A stretch of DNA of 64,000 nt from Candidatus Thorarchaeota archaeon (GCA_011365025.1 RDOF01000002.1:114555-178554), one strand, 5' to 3'. Counted from the stretch's first letter, positions 17,064 through 26,147 are shown. Numbers and translations: made by a program. The notes: generated from the letters alone by a model not told the origin.

Positions 17064-17822
17064 CTAGACCGCCTCCTTCAGTTTCTTGCCGGTCAGCTTG
17101 ATGAATACCTCTTCAAGGTTCTTTGCAGAGTGCTCTTTCATCAATTCCTCGGGTGTCCCCAGGGCGATCAGCTTGCCTTGGTCTATGATTCCTACTCTGT
17201 CGCAGAGTTCCTCTGCTTCCTCCATGTAGTGAGTTGTAAGAATGATTGCCATGCCATTGCTCTTCAGCTCTCGGATGAAGTCCCATACGGCTCTCCGAGA
17301 TACTGGATCCATGGCCACAGTAGGTTCATCCAGTAGAGCCACTCTCGGATTGCTGACTAAAGACATCACCGTGCTAACACGACGAATCATTCCTCCACTA
17401 TACTGACCAGCACGACGATCCGCATCTTCTTCCATGCCAATCTTCTTGAGCATGGTTTCAACACGCTCCTTGAGGACATCCCTAGGAACTTCGTGCAGAT
17501 CTCCGAAGAGCTCGATGTTCTCTCTGCCTGTGAGATGCTCGTAGAATGCCGGCTCCTGGGGACAGACGCCAATTATTTTTCTGATTGCATCTGCGTCATA
17601 GACAACATCGTGGCTTGCAACGGAGGCAACACCATCTGAAGGCTCGAGCAGAGTGCTGAGGATATTAATCACAGTAGTCTTCCCAGCTCCATTGGGGCCT
17701 AAGAGCCCGAAGAGCTCTCCCCAGCCAATTTCAAGGCTAAGATCATCGACAGCTGTGATTTCACCAAACCTCTTGGTCAGGTTTTCTATCATAATCGCGG
17801 GTTCAAACATTGTAGATGTCAT
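17064..17822 (-). CDS. ABC transporter ATP-binding protein (NatA/DrrA type)
   Basis: A 252-residue nucleotide-binding subunit. Motifs: Walker A GPNGAGKTT near residues 39-47, Q-loop VCPQEP, signature YSGGMIRRV near 139, Walker B VALLDEPTVAMDP near 163-175 and the switch His in LTTHYMEEAEELCDRV. The C-terminus (NLEEVFIKLTGKKLKEAV) is typical of this exporter class. It pairs with the permease downstream. A TATA box near 17845-17857 on the minus strand places the start site near or at the ATG 17822, so the mRNA may be nearly leaderless. Confidence 0.9.
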   Translation of the reverse strand: MTSTMFEPAIMIENLTKRFGEITAVDDLSLEIGWGELFGLLGPNGAGKTTVINILSTLLEPSDGVASVASHDVVYDADAIRKIIGVCPQEPAFYEHLTGRENIELFGDLHEVPRDVLKERVETMLKKIGMEEDADRRAGQYSGGMIRRVSTVMSLVSNPRVALLDEPTVAMDPVSRRAVWDFIRELKSNGMAIILTTHYMEEAEELCDRVGIIDQGKLIALGTPEELMKEHSAKNLEEVFIKLTGKKLKEAV

Positions 17823-17838
17823 GTGTTTACTGTAACAT

Positions 17839-17921
17839 CAAATGCATATAATATAAGGACGAATTTTGTTCGTCAAACAAGTTTGCGGCACAAACTCCCC
17901 TTGTTAACAATAGAACATATA
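17839..17921. promoter_or_regulatory. Divergent promoter between ABC exporter and SCP2 gene
   Basis: Two TATA-like boxes: 17842-17857 (GCATATAATATAAGG), serving the minus-strand ABC operon, and ACATATATCG near 17909-17918, serving the plus-strand SCP2 gene. Between them lie AT-rich partial repeats, including two TTTG/CAAA blocks and GTTAAC. No clear regulator site can be assigned. Confidence 0.45.
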
Positions 17922-17957
17922 TCGAGCGTTGCAGCTTCCTTCTATTTGGGTATTTGA

Positions 17958-18290
17958 ATGGTGAGCGATGAGATTCTGTCACAGCTGAAATCCTTGGGGT
18001 CTAGGTTTGAGGACCCAAAAATCCAGAGACGATTCAAGGAATACAACAAGGCCATCCAATTCGTCTTTACTGACCTTGACTACAAGGCCTACATGAGAAT
18101 TGGCGATGCGGAACTGATTGAAGTAGCTGAAGGAACAATAGATACAGAGCTAAGTGTGAGCATGGACTCGAAGGATTTCTTTGACATTATGACAAAGGCT
18201 GTTTCACCTATGGCTCTATATTCCGCTGGAAGGCTAAAGACCAAGGGCGATGTTCCTGATCTACTGAAACTTCAGAAACTCCTTCTCTAA
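17958..18290 (+). CDS. SCP2 (sterol carrier) domain protein, first copy
   Basis: A 110-residue single-domain protein. The pattern of alternating strands followed by SMDSKDFFDIMTKAVSPMALYSAGRLKTKGDVPDLLKLQKLL is the classic SCP2 ending, which forms a hydrophobic pocket for lipids or acyl chains. No signal peptide or membrane segment, so cytoplasmic. It lies 29 bases before the hydroxyacid dehydrogenase gene and probably leads that operon. A second SCP2 gene sits at the far end (23244-23582) on the other strand. The ligand is unknown. Confidence 0.85.
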   Translation: MVSDEILSQLKSLGSRFEDPKIQRRFKEYNKAIQFVFTDLDYKAYMRIGDAELIEVAEGTIDTELSVSMDSKDFFDIMTKAVSPMALYSAGRLKTKGDVPDLLKLQKLLL

Positions 18291-18319
18291 TCATTCCACC
18301 AATCCGGAGGCCAGCACAA

Positions 18320-19330
18320 TTGAAGGCGCTCATTACGGCTCCATTTGCGGAATCCGAGCTTGAGAAGCTGCGTGATGCAGGCTTGACAATAGACTATCTA
18401 AGCTGGTTGGAAACCGGTAAGCTATACCTTGGTGATAAGATGCTTGATATAATAGGCAGAGGCGGCTATGAGATTGTTGTTGTGGAAGGAGATGAATTGA
18501 AGGAGGATGTCATAACTGGCAGCGACTTGAAGCTGATAGCAAGTGTCAGAGGGAGCCCAAATAACATCTCAGTTCCTGCGGCTACTCAGAAGGGCATTCC
18601 AGTAATTGCAGCATCTGGACGGAACACCATCGCAGTGGCAGAGCTAACACTGGCTCTAATGCTTGCACATGCACGCCGAATCATTGTTTCAGAACGGCTG
18701 CTACAAAACGAGTTCATGGTTGACGACTTCGCTGACTTTGCTGGCATGTACAAAACCACCATGGGGTTGGAACTCCATGGGAAGACGATTGGAATTATTG
18801 GTCTTGGGAAAATTGGCCATGAAGTTGCAAAGCGATTGAAAGCCTTCGGTGTCAGACTGCTCGTATATGACCCCTATGTGTCAGGTGAACTCGCGCACGA
18901 ACTTGATGCTAGGATTGTCGAACTAAATGAGCTTCTAGAAGAATCCGACATAGTCACGGTACACTGTGCAGCAACTGACGAAACACGCGGTCTCATTGGA
19001 GAAGAGCAATTTGCAATGATGAAGCACACGTCCCTCTTCATCAATACTGCACGAGCATCGATCACGGATGAACAGGCACTCTTCAAGGCTTTGAAGGAAG
19101 GAAGAATTGCCGGTGCAGGATTGGATGTATTCTCTATGGAACCAGTTGATTGTGACAATGTATTCCTCGAACTTGACAATGTCACGGTGACCCCGCATAT
19201 TGGAGGAAATACAAAGGAAACGCTACAAAGGCATTCAGAGATTATCGCCGAGGCAATATTGGATTTTCTTCAAGGAAAGATTCCAAGAAACATCCTGAAT
19301 CCAGAGGTTCTGAAGCGAGGTGAATCGTAG
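18320..19330 (+). CDS. D-2-hydroxyacid dehydrogenase (phosphoglycerate dehydrogenase-like)
   Basis: A 336-residue NAD-dependent dehydrogenase that interconverts a 2-hydroxyacid and a 2-oxoacid. Seen: Rossmann motif TIGIIGLGKIGHEVAKRL near residues 154-171, catalytic Arg in NTARASITDE near 246, Glu in DVFSMEPVD near 275 and His in TPHIGGNT near 292. Start is TTG 18320 with a GGAGG 9 bases upstream. It overlaps or abuts the FGGY kinase. Length suits glycerate, glyoxylate or phosphoglycerate dehydrogenases without the regulatory ACT domain. In this operon it could act on lactate, glycolate or glycerate made downstream of the aldolase; that is inference. Confidence 0.85.
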   Translation: MKALITAPFAESELEKLRDAGLTIDYLSWLETGKLYLGDKMLDIIGRGGYEIVVVEGDELKEDVITGSDLKLIASVRGSPNNISVPAATQKGIPVIAASGRNTIAVAELTLALMLAHARRIIVSERLLQNEFMVDDFADFAGMYKTTMGLELHGKTIGIIGLGKIGHEVAKRLKAFGVRLLVYDPYVSGELAHELDARIVELNELLEESDIVTVHCAATDETRGLIGEEQFAMMKHTSLFINTARASITDEQALFKALKEGRIAGAGLDVFSMEPVDCDNVFLELDNVTVTPHIGGNTKETLQRHSEIIAEAILDFLQGKIPRNILNPEVLKRGES

Positions 19331-19331
19331 C

Positions 19332-20825
19332 ATGGTAGTAGCTGCGCTAGATGCCGGAACCACCGGTGTTCGTTGCATGATTGTGGACCGTAATGGCACG
19401 GTCCTCGCACTTGCACGTCGGAGCTGGAGCTATAGAACGCCTTCTCACCTAGAAATCGCCAAGGAGTTTGACCCTGAGGAGTTTTGGGATCTAGCATGCG
19501 AGGTAATTCGAGAGGCTACTCTCGCGACCAAGGAGAAGGTCACGGCCATTGCAACTACTAGTCAAAGACATGGAGTGGTTTTTCTTGACAAGAATGGGAA
19601 AGAGCTCTATGCTGGCCCCAATATTGATGCGAGAGGGGCAATGACGCAATATATTGTGGAAGAGTCTCTTGGTGCTCGATACCTAGAGATTACTGGATGC
19701 TGGCCGCCATTGATGTTCACTCCGGCGAGGCTGGCATGGTTCGAGGAGGACGAACCCGAGATTCATGCAACGGTTGCTCACATCCTGCCAATCAATGATT
19801 GGTTGACCTACCGGCTCTCAGGGGAGTATGTGACCGACCCCTCATCAGCTTCTGCAACAGGGTTGTTGGACATCAGAACACGCTCTTGGAGCGAAGAGAT
19901 TTTCTCTACACTTGGGCTAGATCAATCACTTCTACCGGATATTCGGGAAGCGGGCTCGGTAGTTGGTACGGTATCACCTATTTCAGGCAAAGATTGTGCA
20001 CTTCCGGATGGCATACCGGTAGTTCAGGGAGGCACTGATACACACTGTGCCCTGCTTGCTTCTCAGGCACAAGTGGGAGAAGTCATTGTTATTGCTGGCA
20101 GCACAACTCCTGTCATGTCAGTCATGGATGAGGTGGTGTGCAGCGCAGAACAGACGATTTGGACAGGCTGTCATATTCTCCCCGGAGCTTGGACTATTGA
20201 GAGCAATGCAACTCTCACTGGTGCATATCTGGAATGGGTCGTAAAACTCCTTTGCGAACGAGCTGACAATCCTAGGAATTGCATGGAGTCAACATTCGCA
20301 TCCTTGGATGCAATAACTGAAGGCATGCCGCCAGGAAGCAACGATGTCTATGCTGCCTTGGGGCCCAGCATAATGGACACTCTTAGAATCACAGATATTC
20401 CATTGGCACAAATACGCTTTCCACAACCTGCGCTTCCCAATGTTATTCCATTATCCTCCTCCAGTCTTATTCATGCTGTTCTTGAGAATATCGCCTATGC
20501 AGTACGAGGCAACTGTGAGCAAATTGAAGAGATCACAGAAGTATCTAGGGTGAAGACCATTGGAGGAGTTAGCAGGTCTACAGCTTGGTCACGACTACTC
20601 GCCAATGTCCTTGGACGTCCAGTTATGGTTCCAAGTCAATCAGAAGGCAGTCTGCTTGGTGCTGCTATTTGCGCTGCCAAGGGAAATGAGTGGTTCTCGA
20701 GTCTGTCTGAAGCATCTGAGCATATGGTTAAGTGGAAACAGACTGTGGAACCTGATAGCCGTACTAAGGAGTACGAATCCTGCTATTCAAGATGGAAAGA
20801 GATGGCCTTCAAGGGTGACAAATAG
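19332..20825 (+). CDS. FGGY-family carbohydrate kinase
   Basis: Phosphorylates a sugar or polyol with ATP. The 497-residue protein has the N-terminal phosphate loop DAGTTGVRCMIVD near residues 7-19, the FGGY_N segment SQRHGVVFLDKNGKELY near 78-94 and the FGGY_C ATP-site region GGVSRSTAWSRLLANVLG near 414-431. It shares ground with xylulokinase and LsrK-type kinases; I cannot fix the substrate. ATG 19332 has a GAGGTG before it; a GTG at 19320 would overlap the dehydrogenase. Its stop overlaps the aldolase start, so the kinase and aldolase are probably consecutive steps. Confidence 0.85.
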   Translation: MVVAALDAGTTGVRCMIVDRNGTVLALARRSWSYRTPSHLEIAKEFDPEEFWDLACEVIREATLATKEKVTAIATTSQRHGVVFLDKNGKELYAGPNIDARGAMTQYIVEESLGARYLEITGCWPPLMFTPARLAWFEEDEPEIHATVAHILPINDWLTYRLSGEYVTDPSSASATGLLDIRTRSWSEEIFSTLGLDQSLLPDIREAGSVVGTVSPISGKDCALPDGIPVVQGGTDTHCALLASQAQVGEVIVIAGSTTPVMSVMDEVVCSAEQTIWTGCHILPGAWTIESNATLTGAYLEWVVKLLCERADNPRNCMESTFASLDAITEGMPPGSNDVYAALGPSIMDTLRITDIPLAQIRFPQPALPNVIPLSSSSLIHAVLENIAYAVRGNCEQIEEITEVSRVKTIGGVSRSTAWSRLLANVLGRPVMVPSQSEGSLLGAAICAAKGNEWFSSLSEASEHMVKWKQTVEPDSRTKEYESCYSRWKEMAFKGDK

Positions 20826-21460
20826 TGTACGAGGACGAAAAGAAGCTCCTACTCGAAGTATGTATAGATATGCTAGAGTCAAATTTGGTTATCGGCTCTT
20901 CAGGAAATGTAAGTATGAAGGTGGATGAGCATGTGGTCATCACTCCAAGCTCAGTCCCCTACGCGACAATGAAAACCGATGATTTCGTTGTCTTGGACTT
21001 GAATGCTGAAACTGTTGAAGGATTCAGAAATCCCAGTATCGAGAAATACGCGCATTTGGAGTTGTATCTATCGAGACCTGATGCAAAGGCAGTTGTCCAT
21101 TCTCATGGCGAATACTCTACAGCATTAGCTCTTCTCAATCGGCCCCTTCCTCCTGTCTTGGATGAAGTTGTGCCAAAGCTGGGCGGCGAGATTAGACTGG
21201 CTTCCTACGCGATGCCTGGGACCAAGGAATTGGCGAAGAATATCGTTGCAGCAATGGAAGACAGAAGCGCTGCCTTAATGACAAACCATGGCGCCATCTG
21301 CATAGGAAAGACCCCTCGGGAGGCTTTTAGCAATGCCCTGCTTCTTGAGCGGACGTGCAAGATATATCTAATCGCGCTGCAGGTGGGTACTCCTACGCAG
21401 CTGCCCGAAGATGTCGTTGAGGATGAAGCTGACATCTGGGAGATGTTGCGTGAATTCTAG
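20825..21460 (+). CDS. Class II aldolase (fuculose-phosphate aldolase family)
   Basis: A 211-residue zinc enzyme that splits a phosphorylated ketose into dihydroxyacetone phosphate and an aldehyde. Motifs: GSSGNVSMK near residue 24, substrate loop TPSSVPYATM, catalytic Glu in PSIEKYAHLELY near 73, zinc ligands HSH near 92-94 and the third His in TNHGAICIG near 153-155. Starts at GTG 20825, sharing a base with the kinase stop. The family includes fuculose-, rhamnulose- and ribulose-phosphate aldolases and methylthioribulose dehydratase; retention of the Glu and the kinase next door favour an aldolase. The aldehyde made is a natural substrate for the oxidoreductase encoded next. Confidence 0.88.
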   Translation: MYEDEKKLLLEVCIDMLESNLVIGSSGNVSMKVDEHVVITPSSVPYATMKTDDFVVLDLNAETVEGFRNPSIEKYAHLELYLSRPDAKAVVHSHGEYSTALALLNRPLPPVLDEVVPKLGGEIRLASYAMPGTKELAKNIVAAMEDRSAALMTNHGAICIGKTPREAFSNALLLERTCKIYLIALQVGTPTQLPEDVVEDEADIWEMLREF

Positions 21461-21471
21461 GATTGGGCATT

Positions 21472-23247
21472 ATGCACGGCTACAAAGGCAGGCTACTTGT
21501 TGCTGACCTCGGCGCGGGAACCACCTGGAATATACCATTGGATTTGGCTCTGGCTAAGAAGCTCATTGGAGGGAGTGGCTATGCTGCAAAATTCCTTCTT
21601 GACCATATGGACCCTGCCACAGACCCCTTGGGTCCTGGAAATATGCTCCTCTTCATGACTGGTCCCCTAACTGGAACTCAAGCACCTTGTACTGGTCGTC
21701 TTGTTGTCTGCGGGAAATCTCCCCTGACAGGATTCTGGGGTGAGTCACACGTTGGAGGTCACTTTGGAGCTTGGCTGAAATTTGCAGGATATGATGGGCT
21801 ACTTGTAAAGGGCGCCTCGAAGCAACCGGTGTATCTCCACGTAACCAACAGCACCAACAATCTCCTTTCAGCGGTTCATCTCTGGGGCAAAACAACCTCC
21901 GAAACACAAGAGATACTGGCAAAAGACCTGGGCAGGGGGCAGGTGGCTTGCATAGGCCCTGCAGGCGAGAACCTTGTCAAGTATGCCGGCATTGTTCATG
22001 GCGAGAGGGTGGCAGCAAGATGTGGACTGGGTGCGGTCATGGGATCGAAGAAGCTCAAAGCCGTGGTAGTACAGGGCTCCGAGAAGGTTGCCGTGAAAGA
22101 AGGCGAAGCCTTCTCAGAACTAGCTCGGTCATCCTCAAAGATACTCAATGAGGCAATGGAGGCGCTTCGGAAGCAGGGCACGGTGCTCTATGTTGACATA
22201 GGATTGATGTTCAATGACATGCCTATCAAATACTTCCAGGAAGTTGAGTTTGATGAGACCACATTGAATGCAAAGGCAATGGAAGCGATTCTGGTCGGAA
22301 GACATGCCTGCTATGCTTGTCCAATCGGTTGCGGCCGCAGGGTCACTGTTCCAGAATATGATTTAGACCGAGTTGCCGGACCTGAATATCAGACTGTTGC
22401 GGCCTTTGGGACGAACCTGCTCATTGATGATTTAAAGAAAATCTCCAAGATGAACAGCATTTGCAATGACCTTGGAATGGACACGATCAGCTGTGGTAGT
22501 ACAATCGCTTTCGCAATGCTTCTCTCCGAGAAAGGCATTCCGGACTGGAATTTACAATGGTCTGATGCCGATGCCGTAATGGACATACTTCCTCAAATTT
22601 CCATACGCCAAGGACTTGGTGCAGAACTCGCAGAGGGCGTAAAATGGCTTGGTGAGAAGTATGATGTCGCGGAAATGGCAATTCATGTAAAGGGTCTTGA
22701 AGTCCCCAATCATGACCCTCGGGCCTTTGCCGGTATGACAACCGTGTATGCCACTGGCGCTCGCGGCGCAAGCCATCTTGAAGGAGATATGTATAGCGTA
22801 GATATGGGCGTTGAGGCACGCGACCTTGGTATTCCAAGTGGGGACCGTCTGGAGAATGAAGGTAAAGGCGAAGTTGCAGCAAAATCGCAGAGTTATCGTG
22901 CATTCTTTGACTGCCTGATAATGTGCCATTTCGCTATCGTGCCAAATGAAACTATACTTAGGCTGCTTTCCTTGGCTACTGGCAACTCCCTACGGGTTGA
23001 GGAGATTCTCCTTATTGGTTCAAGGGCGGTCACTCTGAAACGCATTTTCAATCTTGGTTGTGGCCTTACTCCAATGGATGACCGACTTCCAGATCCACTG
23101 CTTCACCCACTCCCAGAAGAGGCAACTGAGAACTTCGTTCCGGATGTTTCCTTGCAGATTCGAGAGTACTATCAGTACAGAAAATGGGATCAAGAAACTG
23201 GATGGCCCAGGGATGAAGCTTTGAGAGAATTGGGCCTAGATATTTAG
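21472..23247 (+). CDS. aor: Aldehyde:ferredoxin oxidoreductase (tungsten type)
   Basis: Oxidises an aldehyde to the acid and reduces ferredoxin, using tungsten bis-pterin and a 4Fe-4S cluster. The 591-residue protein has the family start GYKGRLLVADLGAG, the pterin-binding region TGRLVVCGKSPLTGFWGES near 73-91, cluster cysteines CYACPIGC near 280-287 plus a distal Cys in DCLIMCHF near 482-487, and the RGASHLEGDMY segment near 425-435. ATG 21472 is chosen; a TTG at 21463 adds three residues. It lies 11 bases after the aldolase. Reduced ferredoxin from this enzyme could feed the Hdr complexes in this window. It ends 4 bases inside the convergent SCP2 gene. Confidence 0.92.
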   Translation: MHGYKGRLLVADLGAGTTWNIPLDLALAKKLIGGSGYAAKFLLDHMDPATDPLGPGNMLLFMTGPLTGTQAPCTGRLVVCGKSPLTGFWGESHVGGHFGAWLKFAGYDGLLVKGASKQPVYLHVTNSTNNLLSAVHLWGKTTSETQEILAKDLGRGQVACIGPAGENLVKYAGIVHGERVAARCGLGAVMGSKKLKAVVVQGSEKVAVKEGEAFSELARSSSKILNEAMEALRKQGTVLYVDIGLMFNDMPIKYFQEVEFDETTLNAKAMEAILVGRHACYACPIGCGRRVTVPEYDLDRVAGPEYQTVAAFGTNLLIDDLKKISKMNSICNDLGMDTISCGSTIAFAMLLSEKGIPDWNLQWSDADAVMDILPQISIRQGLGAELAEGVKWLGEKYDVAEMAIHVKGLEVPNHDPRAFAGMTTVYATGARGASHLEGDMYSVDMGVEARDLGIPSGDRLENEGKGEVAAKSQSYRAFFDCLIMCHFAIVPNETILRLLSLATGNSLRVEEILLIGSRAVTLKRIFNLGCGLTPMDDRLPDPLLHPLPEEATENFVPDVSLQIREYYQYRKWDQETGWPRDEALRELGLDI

Positions 23248-23582
23248 GCCTTAAGAAGTCGCTGAATCTTGAGCAAATCCTTTGTTGGGCCCTCCACCTT
23301 TATCTTGCCACTCATGAAGGCACGCATGGCTGAGGTTGACCCCCCAAGAATTCCAGTTATGGTTTCACTCTCGGTCACTACTACCAAGTCAGGGTTCGTA
23401 GATGTGCCTTCAGTGACTGTTGCAGTGCCATTATCAAAGACTATCGTGATGTCCAAGCCAAGGTCCTTGAAGGACATCAGCATTGTTCGGTTGAAAGACT
23501 GGAAATGCCTAGCCAAGTCTGGATTCTCAACCTTCGACACCATATACTGCAATGATTCTAGGAGTTCCTCCTTAGTGACCAT
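23244..23582 (-). CDS. SCP2 domain protein, second copy
   Basis: Ends with MRAFMSGKIKVEGPTKDLLKIQRLL, the same SCP2 signature as the protein at 17958. With ATG 23582 (MVTKEELLESL) it is 112 residues and lines up with the first copy. The frame is open to 23675 and could add a 31-residue N-terminus of low-complexity type. It overlaps the aor stop by 4 bases on the opposite strand. Both SCP2 genes bracket the kinase/aldolase/oxidoreductase operon, which suggests a shared lipid or acyl-ligand role, unproven. Confidence 0.82.
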   Translation of the reverse strand: MVTKEELLESLQYMVSKVENPDLARHFQSFNRTMLMSFKDLGLDITIVFDNGTATVTEGTSTNPDLVVVTESETITGILGGSTSAMRAFMSGKIKVEGPTKDLLKIQRLLKA

Positions 23583-23764
23583 ACTAATTCCGCCACTTCC
23601 CTGTCGTCTTACGGGGCTGCCGCGTAAGAGCTTACTAACCATTGCAGCATCAAGTGAAAAGGTTGTCGAAGCCATGCTTTCCTGGCGCTTTCTAAACGTA
23701 TGTTCCGACCTCTTTGCTTATACGTCGATGCTGTTGTCCGGGATTGAGGTCCGTAAAAGTGGAA

Positions 23765-24682
23765 ATGTCCGAATTGGTAATTAGAATAGGTCTATTCTAT
23801 GGATTCATCCTGTTAGGATACCTGTTCGGTCGGTTTTCCATGAGGGGGCAAGCCGCTAACTCCCTTCTCACTAAGCTTCTTGTCGACATCTTGATGCCTT
23901 TGCTTGTCCTATATGCCCTCCTTACGGCTTCTTCGACATTTTTGGAAGAGATTCCTTCTGTACTAGCTCTTGCTCTCATAATACATCTATCAGGCCCATT
24001 GATTTTCCTAATTCTTATTAGAAACACCAATATCCCTCCCAAGAGAAAGGGCGTTTTTCTCCTCTGCTCCACATTCAACAATGCCCTTTTCATTCCACTA
24101 CCGTTTGTCCTTATGTTCATCGGGTCCGCAGGCATACCCATAGTGGTTACATTTTCTCTTACGCAGATGCTTCTAATGGTGACATTCGGCTCAATGATAG
24201 GGTCAACCTATGGAGACACATCAACTCCATGGAAATCTCGAGTGACAAAAGCTCTTACCTTTCCTCCACTGCTTGCAGCTCTCTTGGCTGGCTTCTTGCT
24301 TCTGCTCGACTTTTCTCTGCCAGAGCTTGCAGTAAGCTGGCTGGCTTATACTGGTGATATCACTACATATCTTGCATTAGTTTCTGTAGGACTCTCTGTT
24401 GGAACAAGATATTCCAGTGTGAACTTGAGAGATGCATTGAGTGTTGTGCTTGTACGTCAGGCTATTGTCCCACTTGTTATGGTACCTTTTATCTTCCTAT
24501 TTGCCCTGTCTCCAGCAACTACGCAGGTTGTGATACTTGAAGCTCTGATGCCTGCAGCTGTCCTGAATGTTGCTTATGCTGGAGCTTTTGATTTGGAGAT
24601 CGAAACAGCAGCGACTATCGTCACGATCGGAACCATTCTTCTTCTTCCGGTGATACCGTTCATTCTTTTCTTCTTGGGATAG
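23765..24682 (+). CDS. AEC-family transporter (auxin efflux/malonate carrier type)
   Basis: A membrane protein of about 305 residues with ten hydrophobic helices arranged as two inverted halves. Seen: N-terminal ELVIRIGLFYGFILLGYLFG, an Asn-bearing broken helix CSTFNNALFIPLPFV near 100-114 that is typical of this family, and a second-half match PAAVLNVAYAGAFDL near 270. Start chosen at ATG 23765; the frame extends upstream to 23714 but that part is basic and cysteine-rich. These carriers move small organic acids. Position next to the aldehyde/acid operon fits export or uptake of a carboxylate. Confidence 0.8.
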   Translation: MSELVIRIGLFYGFILLGYLFGRFSMRGQAANSLLTKLLVDILMPLLVLYALLTASSTFLEEIPSVLALALIIHLSGPLIFLILIRNTNIPPKRKGVFLLCSTFNNALFIPLPFVLMFIGSAGIPIVVTFSLTQMLLMVTFGSMIGSTYGDTSTPWKSRVTKALTFPPLLAALLAGFLLLLDFSLPELAVSWLAYTGDITTYLALVSVGLSVGTRYSSVNLRDALSVVLVRQAIVPLVMVPFIFLFALSPATTQVVILEALMPAAVLNVAYAGAFDLEIETAATIVTIGTILLLPVIPFILFFLG

Positions 24683-24743
24683 GATGCCAAGTGGGTCCAG
24701 CCCCCAATGTGAAGGCATATAACTCAACTACTTGCCCTCAAAC

Positions 24744-25073
24744 GTGGTGAAATCTTTGGGCAATGACGGCTCGAATCGAACGCCTGAGGACATCAAAAAA
24801 TCCCTGGATGATGTTGTCCATAAATTGGAGCAGACCTCTGACTCAAGCGAGACTTGGAGCGATTCGGTTTCGGCGAATCGTGAGTCATGGAGTGAGCTCA
24901 AAGAGAAGATTCGAGAGCGTCAACGAGCCCTAAAACAGCTTGTTATGGACAAGAAAGCCGGCCTAGTTGGTCCCGAGGAGTTCAACCGCAAATACAGGAA
25001 GCTTCAGGACGAATTAACTGAGCTAGAGTTTCGCGTCTATAACATGCGTCTTGGAACTAAAGTTCAACTATAA
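24744..25073 (+). CDS. Small coiled-coil protein of unknown function
   Basis: About 109 residues, strongly charged. The C-terminal two thirds (ESWSELKEKIRERQRALKQL, then FNRKYRKLQDELTELEFRVY) should form a helical hairpin or coiled coil. No known domain recognised. A TATA box near 24713-24722 puts the start site at about 24744, which suggests a leaderless mRNA starting at GTG 24744 or 24747; TTG 24732 is also in frame. It converges with the metal-binding gene, ending 1 base before it. Confidence 0.55.
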   Translation: MVKSLGNDGSNRTPEDIKKSLDDVVHKLEQTSDSSETWSDSVSANRESWSELKEKIRERQRALKQLVMDKKAGLVGPEEFNRKYRKLQDELTELEFRVYNMRLGTKVQL

Positions 25074-26147
25074 CTACTCGGCTCGGGCTCTAACAATCAG
25101 AACTGCAGTTTCAATGGCGACAAATGTGCCTAACACAATTGCAAGAGCAATTAGCCCCATGTTAATGATAGAAGATTGGCCGGTTCCGTTATTGCCCTCA
25201 AGACTTGACGTCAATGCACCCAGGTTATAGGTCATTACTGATACGTAGTCTGACAACCCTGAGAAAAACACTGCTCGCCACCACACAAGTCTGCCTCCGT
25301 AGTCTTGAAGCAATTGTTCCGCAAAGTCGCCTCCCGCCTGAAATCGGGCTACGTCGGACCCCAAGATGAGTTCGATTGTTCCATTTCTTAGTGCATTCTG
25401 AACCTGAAGGAGTTCCTCCCCTGTAATTGTCTGGCTCTCGGTGATCAATACGGCTTCCACTTCGATGCCAAAAGCCTCTGCCACATATGCTTCAGCAGGA
25501 AACACAACGACTGCATGCATCTCTGAGAATCCATACTCATCATTAGCCTCCTCAACTAGGTGATTGAGAGCTTCGACGTCACTCACAAAGTCTTCGAAAT
25601 TCTCGGCCCAAATACTGGATAGAGCTGAATTCAGGGTGCTAAGGGCGGCTCGGGTTGCGTTTGCGATTGCTATAGCATTTTCAGGCAAGAGCCAATATGC
25701 ATGAGGATTGCCATTCTCGTGCTCATGCTGGGCAGGAGTGGATCCTTCATTATCCTCTCCTGGCATTGGTGAAAGCCTTGCTCCGAAGTCCTCATAGCTT
25801 TCCATTGCATTCTCATCATCTAACGTGATAAACGGGGTTGCCGTAAGGTTCGCCAGCTCATTTTCCCAGTCGTAGTGTCCTGTGAGTACCAAAAGGTCGG
25901 CATTGTCTGCGATGGCGACAATTGACGGGTCTATGGTGAAAGCGTGAGGTTCAACTGCCTCGGTGAGTAGAAGGGTTGTTTCGACGTATGCACCACCAAC
26001 ACTATCAGTAATACCGCCAAGCGGGGCAACGGAAACCGCGACCATCAACTTCGATTCAGTCTGGGCATGTACAATGATATGCGGTCCAACAGATATGAAT
26101 ATCCATGAACAGAGGATAATTGCTAGGACAGCTCTATGCCACTTCAT
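25074..26147 (-). CDS. znuA: Zinc/manganese ABC importer substrate-binding protein, membrane-anchored
   Basis: A ZnuA/TroA-type binding protein of 357 residues. Seen: signal peptide MKWHRAVLAIILCSWIFISV, early VAVSVAPLGGIT, metal ligand His in VEPHAFTID, a short His-rich loop (QHEHENGNPHAYWLLP) that usually helps catch zinc, and late ligands in the C-lobe. Unusually it ends in a transmembrane helix (IINMGLIALAIVLGTFVAI) rather than using only a lipobox, so it is anchored at both ends or after processing at the C-end. The frame opens up to 26231, but ATG 26147 has GGTGG upstream and starts the signal peptide. Divergent from the ATPase. Confidence 0.82.
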   Translation of the reverse strand: MKWHRAVLAIILCSWIFISVGPHIIVHAQTESKLMVAVSVAPLGGITDSVGGAYVETTLLLTEAVEPHAFTIDPSIVAIADNADLLVLTGHYDWENELANLTATPFITLDDENAMESYEDFGARLSPMPGEDNEGSTPAQHEHENGNPHAYWLLPENAIAIANATRAALSTLNSALSSIWAENFEDFVSDVEALNHLVEEANDEYGFSEMHAVVVFPAEAYVAEAFGIEVEAVLITESQTITGEELLQVQNALRNGTIELILGSDVARFQAGGDFAEQLLQDYGGRLVWWRAVFFSGLSDYVSVMTYNLGALTSSLEGNNGTGQSSIINMGLIALAIVLGTFVAIETAVLIVRARAE

